This document shows, one piece after another, positions 47,371 through 56,761 of a DNA stretch of 64,000 bases. The notes below the pieces were generated by a model. It saw only the letters and a list, made by a program, of their open reading frames with translations, did not search any database and had not been told where the DNA came from. Within the stretch, counting starts at the first letter, position 1. Every line of letters starts with the position of its first letter. Position numbers and translations under genes: made by a program. This stretch comes from Emiliania huxleyi CCMP1516 (Eukaryota > Haptophyta > Isochrysidales > Noelaerhabdaceae): positions 463,365 to 527,364 of the forward strand of contig NW_005200333.1 in assembly GCF_000372725.1 (NCBI RefSeq). The letters are read 5' to 3'.

Positions 47371-50088
47371 CTAGGCTGCCTCCCGCGCCTTCGCCCTCGC
47401 AGCGGCCGCCGAGACGCGCCTCGCCTTGGCTGCGGCGAGCGCCGCCTCTGCCGCCGCCGCGGCCACCGCTACCGCTGCAACTGCCGCCTCGGCCGCCGCC
47501 TCCTCCGCCGCCGCGGCCTCCTCCTCCTCCTCCACAGCCTCGGCTGCCTCAGCCTCAGCCTCTCGGCGCGCCTCCGCTGCCGCCTCCGCTGCCGCCTCCG
47601 CTGCCGCCTCCGCTGCCGCCTCCGCTGCCGCCTCCGCTGCCGCCTCCCCTGTCTCCCCCGCTGTCTCCTCGCTCGCTTCGCCTGCCGCCGCGGCCTCCTC
47701 TCCCAACGCCTCCGCCAGCCCCGCGACCGACGTCTCCGCCGTGATGCCGTACCGAATCCGCTCCTCGTGGAGCGTCTCGAGAAGCCTGATCAACCCCTCC
47801 CTGTCCAGCTTCGCGGGCTTGGCTGCGGCTGCCTCCTCTGCCGGCGCCTCGGACTCCTGCGACGGCCCAGCGCCGCCGCTCCCGCCGGCCTTCTTCTTCT
47901 TCTTGCCCTTCTTGCCCTTGCCGCGCTTCTCCGCCTCGACCTCCGCCAGCAGCTCCTCGGCGTGCCGCGCCGCCTCCGCCTCCGCCGCCGCCCGCTCCGC
48001 CGCCCTCTCCGCCGCCCCCGCAGCCCACGCCGCCTCCTTCGCCGCCTTCTCGGCCGCCTTCTCGGCCGCCGCATGCTCCTCGAGGGCGCGCACGCACTCG
48101 GTGTGGCCCGCCTCCTTGGCGTACTGCAGCGCTGTCTTGCCGCTCGCAGTGCGCGCTGTCGTATCCGCGCCCGCCCGCAGCAAGCGGAGCACGACGGCGG
48201 GCCGGCTGGAGTAGGCGGCGATCAACAGCGCGGTGCCGCCGTCGCTGTTCTGCAGGTTGATGTCCGCGCCGTGCTGCAGCAACAGGTCGACCAGCCGCTC
48301 GTGGCCGTGGCCGGCGGCGAGCATCAGCGCGGTGCAGCCGTCGCTGCTCTGCAGGTCGACCTCCGCGCCGCGCTGAAGCAGCAGCTCGACAACCCGCTCG
48401 TGGCCGTAGGAGGCGGCGCCCATCAGCGCGGTGCCACCCTTGCTGCTCTGCAAGTTGATATCCGCCCCGTGCTGCAGCAGCAGCTTGGCCACCTGCTCGT
48501 GGCCGTAGGAGGCGGCGCGCATCAGCGCGGTGCGGCCGTTGCTGTCCTGCAGGTTGATCTCCGCGCCGTGCTGCAGCAGCAAGTCGACCACCCGCTCGTG
48601 GCCCTGCAAGACGGCGAGCATCAGCGCGGTGCAGCCTTCGCTGTTCTGCAGATCGATCTCCGCGCCGTGCCGAATCAGCAGCTCGACCACCCGCTCGTGG
48701 CCTTGGAAGGCGGCGTTCATCAGTGCGGTATCGCCGTCGCTGTCCTGCAGGTTGATCTCCGCGCCGCGCTGGACCAGCAAGTCGACCACCCGCTCGTTAC
48801 CGGCGTACATCAGCGCGGTGCCGCCGGCGCTGTCCTGCTTGTTGATCTCCGCGCCGTGACAAATCAGCAGCTCGGCCACCCGCTCGTGGCCGCTGCGGGC
48901 GGCGTACATCAGCGCGGTGATGCCGACGCTGTCCTGCAGGTTGAGCTCCGCGCCGTACCGCAGCAGCAGCTCGACCAGCCGCTCCTGGCCGTAGTTGGCG
49001 GCGCCCATCAGCAGCGTTCGCAGCGAGACGCCGCTCACCTCGCCTCTCTCGTACGTCGCGTTGACCCGCCCGCCGCCCTCGAGCCACGCCAGCACCGCCT
49101 CCTCCTCGCCTCGCTCAGCCGCTTGCACAACCGCTTCGGAGACTGCCGCGACACCGCTCGACGCCTGCTCCGCCGCCTCCACTGGCCGCAGCCTCTCCGG
49201 CCGCACCCGCACGCTCTCGCCGCCACCCTCGAGCGCCACCGCGTACCGCCCGCCCTCAAAGCTCTGAGCCACGCCCCGCCGCCCGTTCAGCTCGGGGCGG
49301 GCAGAGAGCCCGCCGAGCACGACTCGCTGGCCGAGCAGCGGCGCGTCCACCGCTGCCGCTGCCGTGCCCGAGGAAGCGCCGCCCGCGCCGCCCGCCGCCG
49401 CCTCGCGCCGCCCCGCCTTGGCCACCTCCTTGACGTGCTGCCTGATTGCCTCGACGCACTCGGCGTGGCCATTCTCCTTGGCCAGCTGCAGCGCAGACTT
49501 GCCGCCGTCAGAACGCAGCGCCGCGTCTGCGCCCGCCCGAAGCAGGCGGAGCACGACGGCAGGGTGGTCGCGATAGGCGGCGCGCGCGAGCGCAGTGTGG
49601 CCACCGCCGTCCTGCAGGTCGACCTCCGCCCCGTGCCGCAGAAGCAAGTCGACCACCCGCTCGTGGCCTTGGGTGGCGGCCCACATTAGCGCAGTGCAAT
49701 CGCCGCTGTCCTGATGGTTGATCTCCGCGCCGTGCCGCAGCAGCATCTCGGCCACCTGCACGTGGCCTTGGTTGGCGGCGGCCATCAGTGCCGTGAGGCC
49801 GACGCTGTTTTGCGCGTCCAGCTTCGCGCCCCGCTTCAGCAGAACCTCGACCAGCTGCTTGTGACCGTGGGCGACGGCGATCAGCAGGAGCGTCCAGCCA
49901 CTCACACCGCCACGCACGCACGTTGCGTCAGCCCGCCCGTCCCCGGCGAGCCACGTCTGCACCACGCCCGCCTTGCCGGCCGCCGCCGCGGCTTGGATCT
50001 TTTTCGGCAGCGCGAGCGGCGCAGCAGCCGCCGTTGAAGCGTGTCCGCGCCGGGAGCCGGCCGAGCCAGCTTTTGGTCGGCCGGGCAT
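47371..50088 (-). CDS. Ankyrin-repeat protein B, larger paralog
   Basis: A single exon of about 905 residues. ATG 50088 (MPGRPKAGSAGS) is chosen because the paralog at 32792 starts at the same place; the frame is open 17 codons further up. Block 1 (residues 30-235) has about six ankyrin repeats. A beta-barrel-like insert follows (LLGQRVVLGGLSARPELNG, ESVRVRPERLRPV), which is absent from paralog A. Block 2 has about eleven repeats with the consensus GxTALMxAAxxGHERVVxLLL. The tail repeats that of paralog A: Glu/Ala coiled coil, KGKKGKKKKKAGGSGGAG, LDREGLIRLLETLHEERIRY, then Ala-Glu-Ala tandem repeats. One repeat in block 2 is shortened (TALMYAGNERVVDLL). Binding partner unknown. Confidence 0.87.
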   Translation of the reverse strand: MPGRPKAGSAGSRRGHASTAAAAPLALPKKIQAAAAAGKAGVVQTWLAGDGRADATCVRGGVSGWTLLLIAVAHGHKQLVEVLLKRGAKLDAQNSVGLTALMAAANQGHVQVAEMLLRHGAEINHQDSGDCTALMWAATQGHERVVDLLLRHGAEVDLQDGGGHTALARAAYRDHPAVVLRLLRAGADAALRSDGGKSALQLAKENGHAECVEAIRQHVKEVAKAGRREAAAGGAGGASSGTAAAAVDAPLLGQRVVLGGLSARPELNGRRGVAQSFEGGRYAVALEGGGESVRVRPERLRPVEAAEQASSGVAAVSEAVVQAAERGEEEAVLAWLEGGGRVNATYERGEVSGVSLRTLLMGAANYGQERLVELLLRYGAELNLQDSVGITALMYAARSGHERVAELLICHGAEINKQDSAGGTALMYAGNERVVDLLVQRGAEINLQDSDGDTALMNAAFQGHERVVELLIRHGAEIDLQNSEGCTALMLAVLQGHERVVDLLLQHGAEINLQDSNGRTALMRAASYGHEQVAKLLLQHGADINLQSSKGGTALMGAASYGHERVVELLLQRGAEVDLQSSDGCTALMLAAGHGHERLVDLLLQHGADINLQNSDGGTALLIAAYSSRPAVVLRLLRAGADTTARTASGKTALQYAKEAGHTECVRALEEHAAAEKAAEKAAKEAAWAAGAAERAAERAAAEAEAARHAEELLAEVEAEKRGKGKKGKKKKKAGGSGGAGPSQESEAPAEEAAAAKPAKLDREGLIRLLETLHEERIRYGITAETSVAGLAEALGEEAAAAGEASEETAGETGEAAAEAAAEAAAEAAAEAAAEAAAEARREAEAEAAEAVEEEEEAAAAEEAAAEAAVAAVAVAAAAAEAALAAAKARRVSAAAARAKAREAA

Positions 50089-50110
50089 GGGAGCGCTCGT
50101 CGTTTGCCCC

Positions 50111-50304
50111 CGAAATTCTTTTTCGTTTGCTTTGAGCAAGGTTCCTCGGCGGGAGCAGGCGCGAAATTCTTTTTGCTGTAGAGATTTGTAACAAAGACTA
50201 GCATATTTGGGTACGACAGATCACACAGCAGACATGGGTCGTCGGCCCCTTGCCGGAGGCACGGGCGAAATTCTTTTTCGTTTGCTTTCAGCAAGGTTCC
50301 TCGG
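50111..50304. repeat. 39-bp direct repeat upstream of ankyrin gene B
   Basis: 50111-50149 and 50266-50304 match at 38 of 39 positions (CGAAATTCTTTTTCGTTTGC at the start). A shorter third copy, GCGAAATTCTTTTTG, lies at 50159-50174. They sit between divergent ankyrin and Kelch-BTB genes and may be promoter elements. Confidence 0.88.
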
Positions 50305-50549
50305 GCCAGTTTTCGGGAGGCAAGCCCATGCCCAACAAGCTCCCCCTATCCGCAGGGAGCCCGAACCCAGCCGATCGGGAAGGGCGGGCTCGGCAAGTTG
50401 CCCGGCTCGGCCTCCCTCTCGCTCGGTGTTGGTCGGCCTCCGCCGCTCCTCCTCCGCCGGGCGGGCAGGTGTTGCTCGGTGTTGGTCGGCCTCCCTCTCG
50501 CGCCGCTCCTCCTCCGCCTGAGCGGCCGTGCGCTCTGCCGCCGCCCATC

Positions 50550-52966
50550 ATGCAAGCCTCGCTGATTGAGCAGGAGCTCGAGCCAGCGGACGCGCCCGCC
50601 CCGGGCCCCTCCTGCGCCGAGCCCGCGGGCGAGTTTGGCCCGCGCTGGACGCCAGTCGATTTTGTGGGCGGCTCTCCCGGCTCGCGGGTTTTTCCTTCGG
50701 CGGTCGTTTCAGGTGCGTGCGTGTACATCTTTGGCGGCCACAACGGAACGACATACCGCAACGACCTGCTCGTCCTGTCCCTCGAGACGCGCTCGTGGAC
50801 CGTCGACTCTGAAGTCGATGGCGACGGCCGCCCCACGCCGCGAGACGCGCATGCAGCCGTCCTGCTCGGCGGCCGGCTGTACGTGTTCGGAGGCTACGAC
50901 TCGAAGCGGTACCTCGCGGACTTCCACTCTTACGGCCCGCTCGCTACCGCACCACCCACGGGACTGAACCCAGACTGGGTTCGATACCCTGGAGGTATGG
51001 TACACGTAGGCCTCGACAGCGGCGAGTGGCGCGTCGAGGCCGCCTCCGGCTCCCCCCCCTCCCCACGGGGCGGCCACGCCGCAGTGGTGCATGGCAGCCG
51101 GCTGATTGTGTTTGGCGGCTGCGACGGGTGGAATTACTTCAACGACACGCTCGCCTTCGACGTGCACTCCGCCGAGTGGGCGCCGGTGCGGGTCGCGGGG
51201 ACGGCGCCAGGCGCGCGCTCTGCACCGTCGAGATCAACCGAGATCACCCGAGATTACCCGAGATTGCCCGAGATTAGGCGCGCGCTCTGCCCCGTCGACC
51301 GCCGTGCACGAGGCGACCAACGCGCTGTATGTCTTTGGCGGGTGTGAGACACCTCCGAGACACCTCCGAGACACCTCCCAAACACACACCTCCGAGACAC
51401 CTCCGAGACACCTCCGAGACACGACCGAGGCACGACCGAGGCACGACCGGGCCAGATGCGCACGCTTGCTCCGCGGTGCCAGCCCTGCGCCCGCCTGGAC
51501 CCCCCCCACCCCCCCCCCCCNNNNNNNNNNNNNNNNNNNNNNNNNNNNNNNNNNNNNNNNNNNNNNNNNNNNNNNNNNNNNNNNNNNNNNNNNNNNNNNN
51601 NNNNNNNNNNNNNNNNNNNNNNNNNNNNNNNNNNNNNNNNNNNNNNNNNNNNNNNNNNNNNNNNNNNNNNNNNNNNNNNNNNNNNNNNNNNNNNNNNNNN
51701 NNNNNNNNNNNNNNNNNNNNNNNNNNNNNNNNNNNNNNNNNNNNNNNNNNNNNNNNNNNNNNNNNNNNNNNNNNNNNNNNNNNNNNNNNNNNNNNNNNNN
51801 NNNNNNNNNNNNNNNNNNNNNNNNNNNNNNNNNNNNNNNNNNNNNNNNNNNNNNNNNNNNNNNNNNNNNNNNNNNNNNNNNNNNNNNNNNNNNNNNNNNN
51901 NNNNNNNNNNNNNNNNNNNNNNNNNNNNNNNNNNNNNNNNNNNNNNNNNNNNNNNNNNNNNNNNNNNNNNNNNNNNNNNNNNNNNNNNNNNNNNNNNNNN
52001 NNNNNNNNNNNNNNNNNNNNNNNNNNNNNNNNNNNNNNNNNNNNNNNNNTTTGCGCGCTGCGAGTACTTTCGGCGCATGTTCACCTCCGGCTACGCCGAG
52101 GCGGCGGCACAGACAGTGCGCATCGAGGGCGTCTCGCACGCGGCCTTCAAGCAGGTCGCTGCCTGGTCTCTGGCTTGCGATGACCTGCGATCACCCGAGA
52201 TCACCCGAGATCACCCGAGATGACCCGAGATGCCCCGAGATGGCCCGAGATGCCCCGAGATGCCCCGAGATCACCCGAGATCACCCGAGGTCAGGTGCTG
52301 CACTACTTGTACTCTGGCCGGCCGCGCGAGATGAACGCCGAGGCGGCGCTCGAGGTGCTCGCCGCCGCCAGCCTCCACTCATGGCCACTGCCCCGATGAT
52401 TGCGAGTCGTGTCTTCTGACCGCTGCTCTGGCTCGAGGTGCTCGCCGCCGCCAACCTCTACGGCGTCGAGCCGCTCAAGAGGGCCGCTGCGGAGATCATC
52501 GGCCGCAGCTTGACGCCCGAGAACGCCGCGGCGGTCCTCTCCGCCGCCGACTCGTACCAGGTGCCGCCATCTCGCCTCTCGGCTCCCTCTCGGCTCCCTC
52601 TCGGCTGTCTCTCGGCTGTCTCTCGGCTGTATCTCGGCTATGTCTCGCCGCGAATCGTGCCAGGCGCCGGCGCTGCGCGCCCAGGCGACGGCATTCATCG
52701 TCCGCCACTTCGCCGCCGTCGTGCAGACAGACGCCTTCGCCGAGTTGGTCTCGGAGCGGTCGCGGCCGCTGCTGCTCGCGCTGCTGCGCGAGGTTGGCAC
52801 CGTCGTCTCGCCCGCGGGGCTGGCGGCGTCGGACGGGCTGCTCGGCGTGGCGGGCGGGCTGCCAGCCGGCGGCTACGCCCGCCGCCGCCCGGACGCGCGC
52901 TCGCCGGCGGACGCGGTGAGGCAGCTAGACGAGCTCGGCATCCGGGGCATTGCCGATGCGGAGTGA
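50550..52966 (+). CDS. Kelch-repeat plus BTB domain protein, crosses an assembly gap
   Basis: Starts at ATG 50550 (MQASLIEQELEPADAP). Kelch blades follow: FPSAVVSGACVYIFGGHNG, PRDAHAAVLLGGRLYVFGG, PRGGHAAVVHGSRLIVFGG, and after an intron EATNALYVFGG. The 529-N gap then removes the remaining blades and the start of the BTB fold. After it, FARCEYFRRMFTSGYAEA and VRIEGVSHAAFKQV are typical BTB sequence, followed by LHYLYSGRP, LEVLAAANLYGVEPLKRA and ARGHFIVRHF-type helices. It ends at 52966 (LDELGIRGIADAE). Similar proteins in plants and animals (LZTR1 type) act as CUL3 substrate adaptors or scaffolds. At about 50930-51010 the FHSYGPL to LDSGEW stretch interrupts a blade and may be another intron. 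At least five introns carry CGAGAT or GAGACACCTCC arrays. Confidence 0.82.
51209..51298 (+). repeat. Kelch-BTB intron with duplicated flank (23 bp), GC donor
   Basis: 51209-51231 and 51276-51298 match at 22 of 23 positions, both starting AG|GCGCGCG. The 44-base spacer is a CGAGATYACC array. Intron length 67. Confidence 0.92.
51345..51445 (+). repeat. GAGACACCTCC array at an intron start
   Basis: About seven copies of GAGACACCTCC, then GAGGCACGACC variants, following LYVFGG and GTGTGAG. It ends in the C run that abuts the gap. Confidence 0.88.
51521..52049. other. Assembly gap (529 N)
   Basis: A run of N with a C homopolymer immediately on its left. It hides about half of the Kelch-BTB gene. 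Confidence 0.99.
52190..52292 (+). repeat. CGAGATCACC array in a Kelch-BTB intron
   Basis: About ten copies of a 10-mer (CGAGATCACC, CGAGATGCCC). The exon before it ends near CAGGTCGCTGC and the exon after begins CAGGTGCTGC, a short flank echo. Confidence 0.88.
52348..52461 (+). repeat. Kelch-BTB intron with duplicated flank (31 bp)
   Basis: 52348-52378 and 52431-52461 match at 29 of 31 positions. Each copy holds CGAG|GTGCTC. The 52-base spacer here is not an obvious tandem repeat. Splicing removes 83 bp and gives ALEVLAAANLYGVEPLK. Confidence 0.92.
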
Positions 52967-53249
52967 GAGAGCGCGCACACGTACACAAAGTATGGCCGCA
53001 CACTCCACACACAATGCGTGTACACACGCCGCAAGGGAAAACGGGGATTTTCTTGTGTTTCGTTCCTAGCGAACGTTTTGCGTTTGTTTTCCCGAAGGAT
53101 TTCACCGCCTCCGCGGTCGGTTTCGAGCTCGGTGGGAAAACTGTCTCGCAACTCTGCCAACTCCGCCGCAAAAACCGAAAAGCGAAACGGCGATCGGTGT
53201 GGCGAAATCGGGTAAAACGAATATGTCGAGGGTCCTCTGCAACACGGCG

Positions 53250-54250
53250 TCAGAGCAGCACGCCCTCCATCGCGGCGAGGCTCAGCAGGTGCAGCTCCTG
53301 CGCCCGCCCCACGACGCGGTCCGACGCAATCACGAGCGCGAGGGAGAGCGCGCCGCTCAGCCCGTGCAGCGTGACGACCGCCTGCACGTAGTTGAGGCGG
53401 CTGCCGCAGTCCGAGCAGTCGGTGCCCAGCACGCAAGAGTCGTACGGCGCGTCGGCACCGCCGTCGTCGCATTCGCCGTCAGCCGCGGAGAGGCAGGTGT
53501 GAGAGCACACCTAACGGTCAGCCGTGAGCCTTCAGGGCTTCAAGCAGGGCTTCAAGCAGGGCTTCAAGCAGGGCTTCAAGCAGGGCTTCAATCTGCTGAG
53601 GCGCGTGCGAGCGAGCCTCCCTTGGCGGGTGATGGTCGAGGCGGAGCAGCGGTAGACGCCATCTCGGCCGATCTCGGCCGATCTCGGGGCAATCTCCCCT
53701 CGCCTCGGGCGGGTGGTGGTAGAGGCGGAGCAGCGCAACGCTCGACCGGAAGATGGCGAGGGCGCAGAGGACTCGGATCAGCACCGCACAGAGGCGCAGG
53801 AAGAAGAGGCGCTGCGAGAGCAGCCGCGCGTCGAGCCGCCCGCACAGCAGCAGCCCTCCGACCGCCAGCCCGAGCGAGCCCTTGCATACGGGGAAGGAAT
53901 TTTTGTCGGTGGAACCGTATTTTCTACTGTGTGGTGAGGCAACGGCTAACCCGCGGCCCCTCCTTCAAACCTGCAGCGTGAAGATCTGCAGCAACGAGAG
54001 GGCGATGAGGCAGCAGCACGCGCTGCGCAGGTCACCCGCCGGGAGGATCGAGTCTTCGCCCCACCCAGGCTGCACGCCCACCGCCACCGCGGTCCCCACC
54101 GCCACCGGGCCCCGGTTGACGGGGACCGCGGTGGCGACCGGGACCGCCCTCGCCGCCCTCGACAAGCCCGCAGCGTGCTCGCCGACGGCTCTCGCCGCTG
54201 CCGCGTCGGCAGCCACGAGCGACGCCCTCGCACTCGCGACAGCCGCATAG
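53250..54250 (-). CDS. Multi-pass membrane protein with a Cys-rich lumenal loop
   Basis: Coding pieces on the minus strand, in transcript order, are: ACCCLIALSLLQIFTLQV (about 54020-53970), then GSLGLAVGGLLLCGRLDARL and RLCAVLIRVLCALAIFRSSV (53880-53730), then the last exon with CLSAADGECDDGG, SCVLGTDCSDCG and LSLALVIASDRVVG, ending at 53250. The DGECDDGG...CxxGTDCxDCG loop is common in surface proteins of marine protists and is probably Ca- or sugar-binding. Exon YHHPPEARG is repeated as DHHPPREARS across a GATCTCGGCC intron, so the flank duplication seen elsewhere occurs here too. A 12-bp GGGCTTCAAGCA tandem repeat (53528-53590) sits in the next intron. N-terminus and function are not known. 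Confidence 0.5.
53528..53590 (-). repeat. 12-bp tandem repeat in an intron
   Basis: Five copies of GGGCTTCAAGCA with almost no variation. Confidence 0.93.
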
Positions 54251-54542
54251 GAGCGCCGCCTAAGCCCGCAGCGGGTGGGAGCGTGGTGACGCAGCGAACA
54301 ACACACTGCCCGCACGGGAAGGAAATCGAGGCTCCAGTGGTGGTGGCGAGCGCACACCCTGCGGCAGCCGCAGCGCCTGCGGCAGCCCCAGCGCCTGCGG
54401 CAGCCCCAGCTGTTGGCACGGCCACGCCCTCGACCGGCGATTGTTGCAATTCGCTCCGACCGCCCTCGTCCTCTGTCGGCATATGTGTGTATATACATTC
54501 GCAAGCTGGCCGGCCGCAGGGGGGAGTTTGCTCTCTCCGTTC

Positions 54543-54570
54543 ACACAGCCTTGTTATTGAGAAGAAAATA
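54543..54570 (+). repeat. Dispersed repeat, copy 3
   Basis: CAGCCTTGTTATTGAGAAGAAAATA, identical over 25 bases to the first part of copy 1 near 10484-10508. The second half of the element is absent. Confidence 0.75.
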
Positions 54571-54732
54571 CCTCCTATTCACACCCCTTTGCAGAATAGG
54601 GAGTCCCTTCCCTTCAGGGCCCTTTCGGGCGAAACAAGCAAGCCCAACCTACCTGCGTCCTACCTATCTGGCTGGGAGAGGCCAGCCAGTGGCAACAGAC
54701 CCCGTATCCGGCTAGGTAGGAGCCCGGACCTT

Positions 54733-54934
54733 GAGTGCCGGCCGAAACAAGAAACTCGAGGCCGGGTGAGGGGTCTGGCTGGATGGAAAGGCTTAGAAAC
54801 GGCGGCATCCTGTTTTCTTACGTACGTATGTATGGATGTCGCTGCACGCGATCACGCCGCCGTGTCTAAGCCTTTCCACACCCCTCACCCACCCCGCGCC
54901 GTGGTTTCTTGCTTGCTCCGTCCGGCCGGCACTC
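54733..54934. repeat. Long imperfect inverted repeat (arms about 75 bp, loop 51)
   Basis: The inner arms 54785-54805 and 54857-54877 pair at 20 of 21 positions. Outside them GGGTGAGGGGT pairs again after a small bulge, and the outermost GAGTGCCGGCCG pairs with CGGCCGGCACTC. The loop holds the short palindrome TACGTACGTA. It could be a foldback element or a hairpin RNA gene. Confidence 0.82.
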
Positions 54935-54950
54935 ACCACTCTCAAACAAC

Positions 54951-55103
54951 ATGAGCATTGCTCGCGCCGACGCCTCGCCCCAGGCGCTCCGCGACCTCGC
55001 GTGGCTCCAGGCACAGCTGCCGACCGAGATGGGCGGGTGCAACATCGATACCGCCTTCTCGCGAGCCGACAGCGACTTCTCCATGTCGCTAGAGGATAAA
55101 TAA
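54951..55103 (+). CDS. Small hypothetical protein
   Basis: ATG 54951 opens 50 residues (MSIARADASPQALRDLAWLQ, then TEMGGCNIDTAFSRAD) to a stop at 55103. Codon use and composition look natural and AATAAA follows within 10 bases of the stop. It may instead be the last exon of a longer gene. No family is recognised. Confidence 0.35.
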   Translation: MSIARADASPQALRDLAWLQAQLPTEMGGCNIDTAFSRADSDFSMSLEDK

Positions 55104-55143
55104 AATGGAGCTAGGCTAGGGTTGCGCAGCTATGAACAGGAGC

Positions 55144-55220
55144 GAGTTCGCGCTGCGCTAGGCTCAGACGGCGTGTTCGCGCTGCGCTAGGCTCAGTACG
55201 GCGAGTTCGCGCTCTGCACC
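55144..55220. repeat. 29-bp tandem repeat, about 2.5 copies
   Basis: TTCGCGCTGCGCTAGGCTCAG occurs at 55147 and 55176, and a truncated copy starts at 55206. Confidence 0.88.
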
Positions 55221-56286
55221 GCTACTCCCCGTACGGCGGCTCTCTTGCGGAGAATTTATCTCTCGGCTGCGTTGGCTCGCCAAAGTCTTTGTTCTCGATG
55301 GCGCTGGGTCCGCTGACTGGGGCGGGCGTGGGTGTGCGTGTTTTGTAGAGAAGCAAAAACGCACGTCGTCCGGGTTCTGTCGTGTGCGTCGAGCGTGCGG
55401 GCGGAGAGGCGAGGCTGAGCCTGTGGCGAGAGCTAAGACAGAGCAGTGCGAGAGTTACACACGACACACACGACACGACAGGGACACAGACACAGACACA
55501 GACACACACTGCGCTCCCCTCAGTGGGTAGGGAGACGCGAACCCGACGGAGTCCGGTGGTGGGGGCCCACGCAGCCAGCCCCTGCGTTGCAAAGGTTGGT
55601 GCTGAGCCGCCGCCGCCGCTCGCTCTCGAAAAGCGTCGCGCTGCTGCCCGTTTCCGGAGCGACGAGCGCGAGTTTGGTGGCCAGGGCCTTGCCTGAAGGG
55701 GGGCGGGGCAAGGGGGGAGAAGATGAGGACGTCACCGAGCGGGGGCTGCCGGGAAGGTGGTGGGCGGGGCGTGGATGCACCTTAAACGGGCGAGTAGCGG
55801 GAAGACCGTCGATACTCCGGCGGAAGAGTGCTCCCCCGCCGCCCCCTGGGTCACCCCGAGTGACCTCGCAGCCCACGCCGTGAGGCGCTGCTGTCAGGGG
55901 AATGTTGGGGGCGCGCAAAGCCACTCGGAGGAGACGGCCAGGAGCCAAGGTGCGGCCGGAGCGCGGCGAAAGACCGAGGGGAAGTGGCCGCCGCATACAG
56001 CCTCCGGCGGGCCTCCGGCGGACGCCTGCGGCGTGGCGCTGCGCGCGACCGGCCCCTTCTCGGTGCGCTGCACGACGGCCTCGCTCAAACGCGCGCCTGC
56101 CGGGGCGGGGCGGTCACGAGACCGGCTGAAATCGCGGCCACAGCTGCTTCGGGGGGTGAGGATGGCCGGGCTTGAACGGCTTCTCGCGAGGTACTCGCGT
56201 CCTGACGCAGCAGCGATTTCGCGGGCTCTAATTTTTCGCGGCCTTCGCCGAGCGCAGGCGCTGGGTGGAACCAGAGGGAAATATCT

Positions 56287-56392
56287 TTCTCGGGTCCGAG
56301 GGCCGCCTCAACTGGAGTAGGGAAATTTGGATTTTGGTCAAACGCCTGCTGGGGGCAGCTTCGCGGAAGTATTCCGGAAGCCAGATGATCCC
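56287..56392. repeat. 106-bp direct repeat, copy 1
   Basis: As read, identical to 56656-56761. The unit contains AACTGGAGTAGGGAAATTTG and GCTGGGGGCAGCTTCGCGG and ends CCAGATGATCCC. Confidence 0.95.
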
Positions 56393-56655
56393 CCAGCAGG
56401 CACACACACACGGAGGTGACAGGGGATGGTGGTGGGTTCAAGCAAAGAAGGGGAGGGAGAGAGCGACGCGGCGAGCGCAGGCGGCGAGCGTGCACGTCGC
56501 CTGTGCGGCGTCTTGTTCACTCCCCTTTGAGCTACCTTTGTGCCCCCTTAGGGGCACCCCTCCTGCGCTGCGCGTATGGTCACCCCTCCCTTCCGCCCTG
56601 TTGTTTTGGATGCCCCGCTCCGAGAAAGCATGTCTCGCAGCTGCGAGAAAAGACC

Positions 56656-56761
56656 TTCTCGGGTCCGAGGGCCGCCTCAACTGGAGTAGGGAAATTTGGA
56701 TTTTGGTCAAACGCCTGCTGGGGGCAGCTTCGCGGAAGTATTCCGGAAGCCAGATGATCCC
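56656..56761. repeat. 106-bp direct repeat, copy 2
   Basis: Same sequence as copy 1 at an offset of 369; 263 unrelated bases lie between. Sequence outside the copies differs except for AGCAGGC on the right of each. Confidence 0.95.

Noticed and set aside
47077-49689. 870-residue plus-strand open frame opposite ankyrin gene B
   Set aside because: It is a GC-rich shadow: its apparent repeats mirror the ankyrin repeats on the real strand, and the same artefact occurs at 31047-32318.
55757-56320. 187-residue plus-strand open frame
   Set aside because: Its end is inside the 106-bp direct repeat and it shows no family motif.
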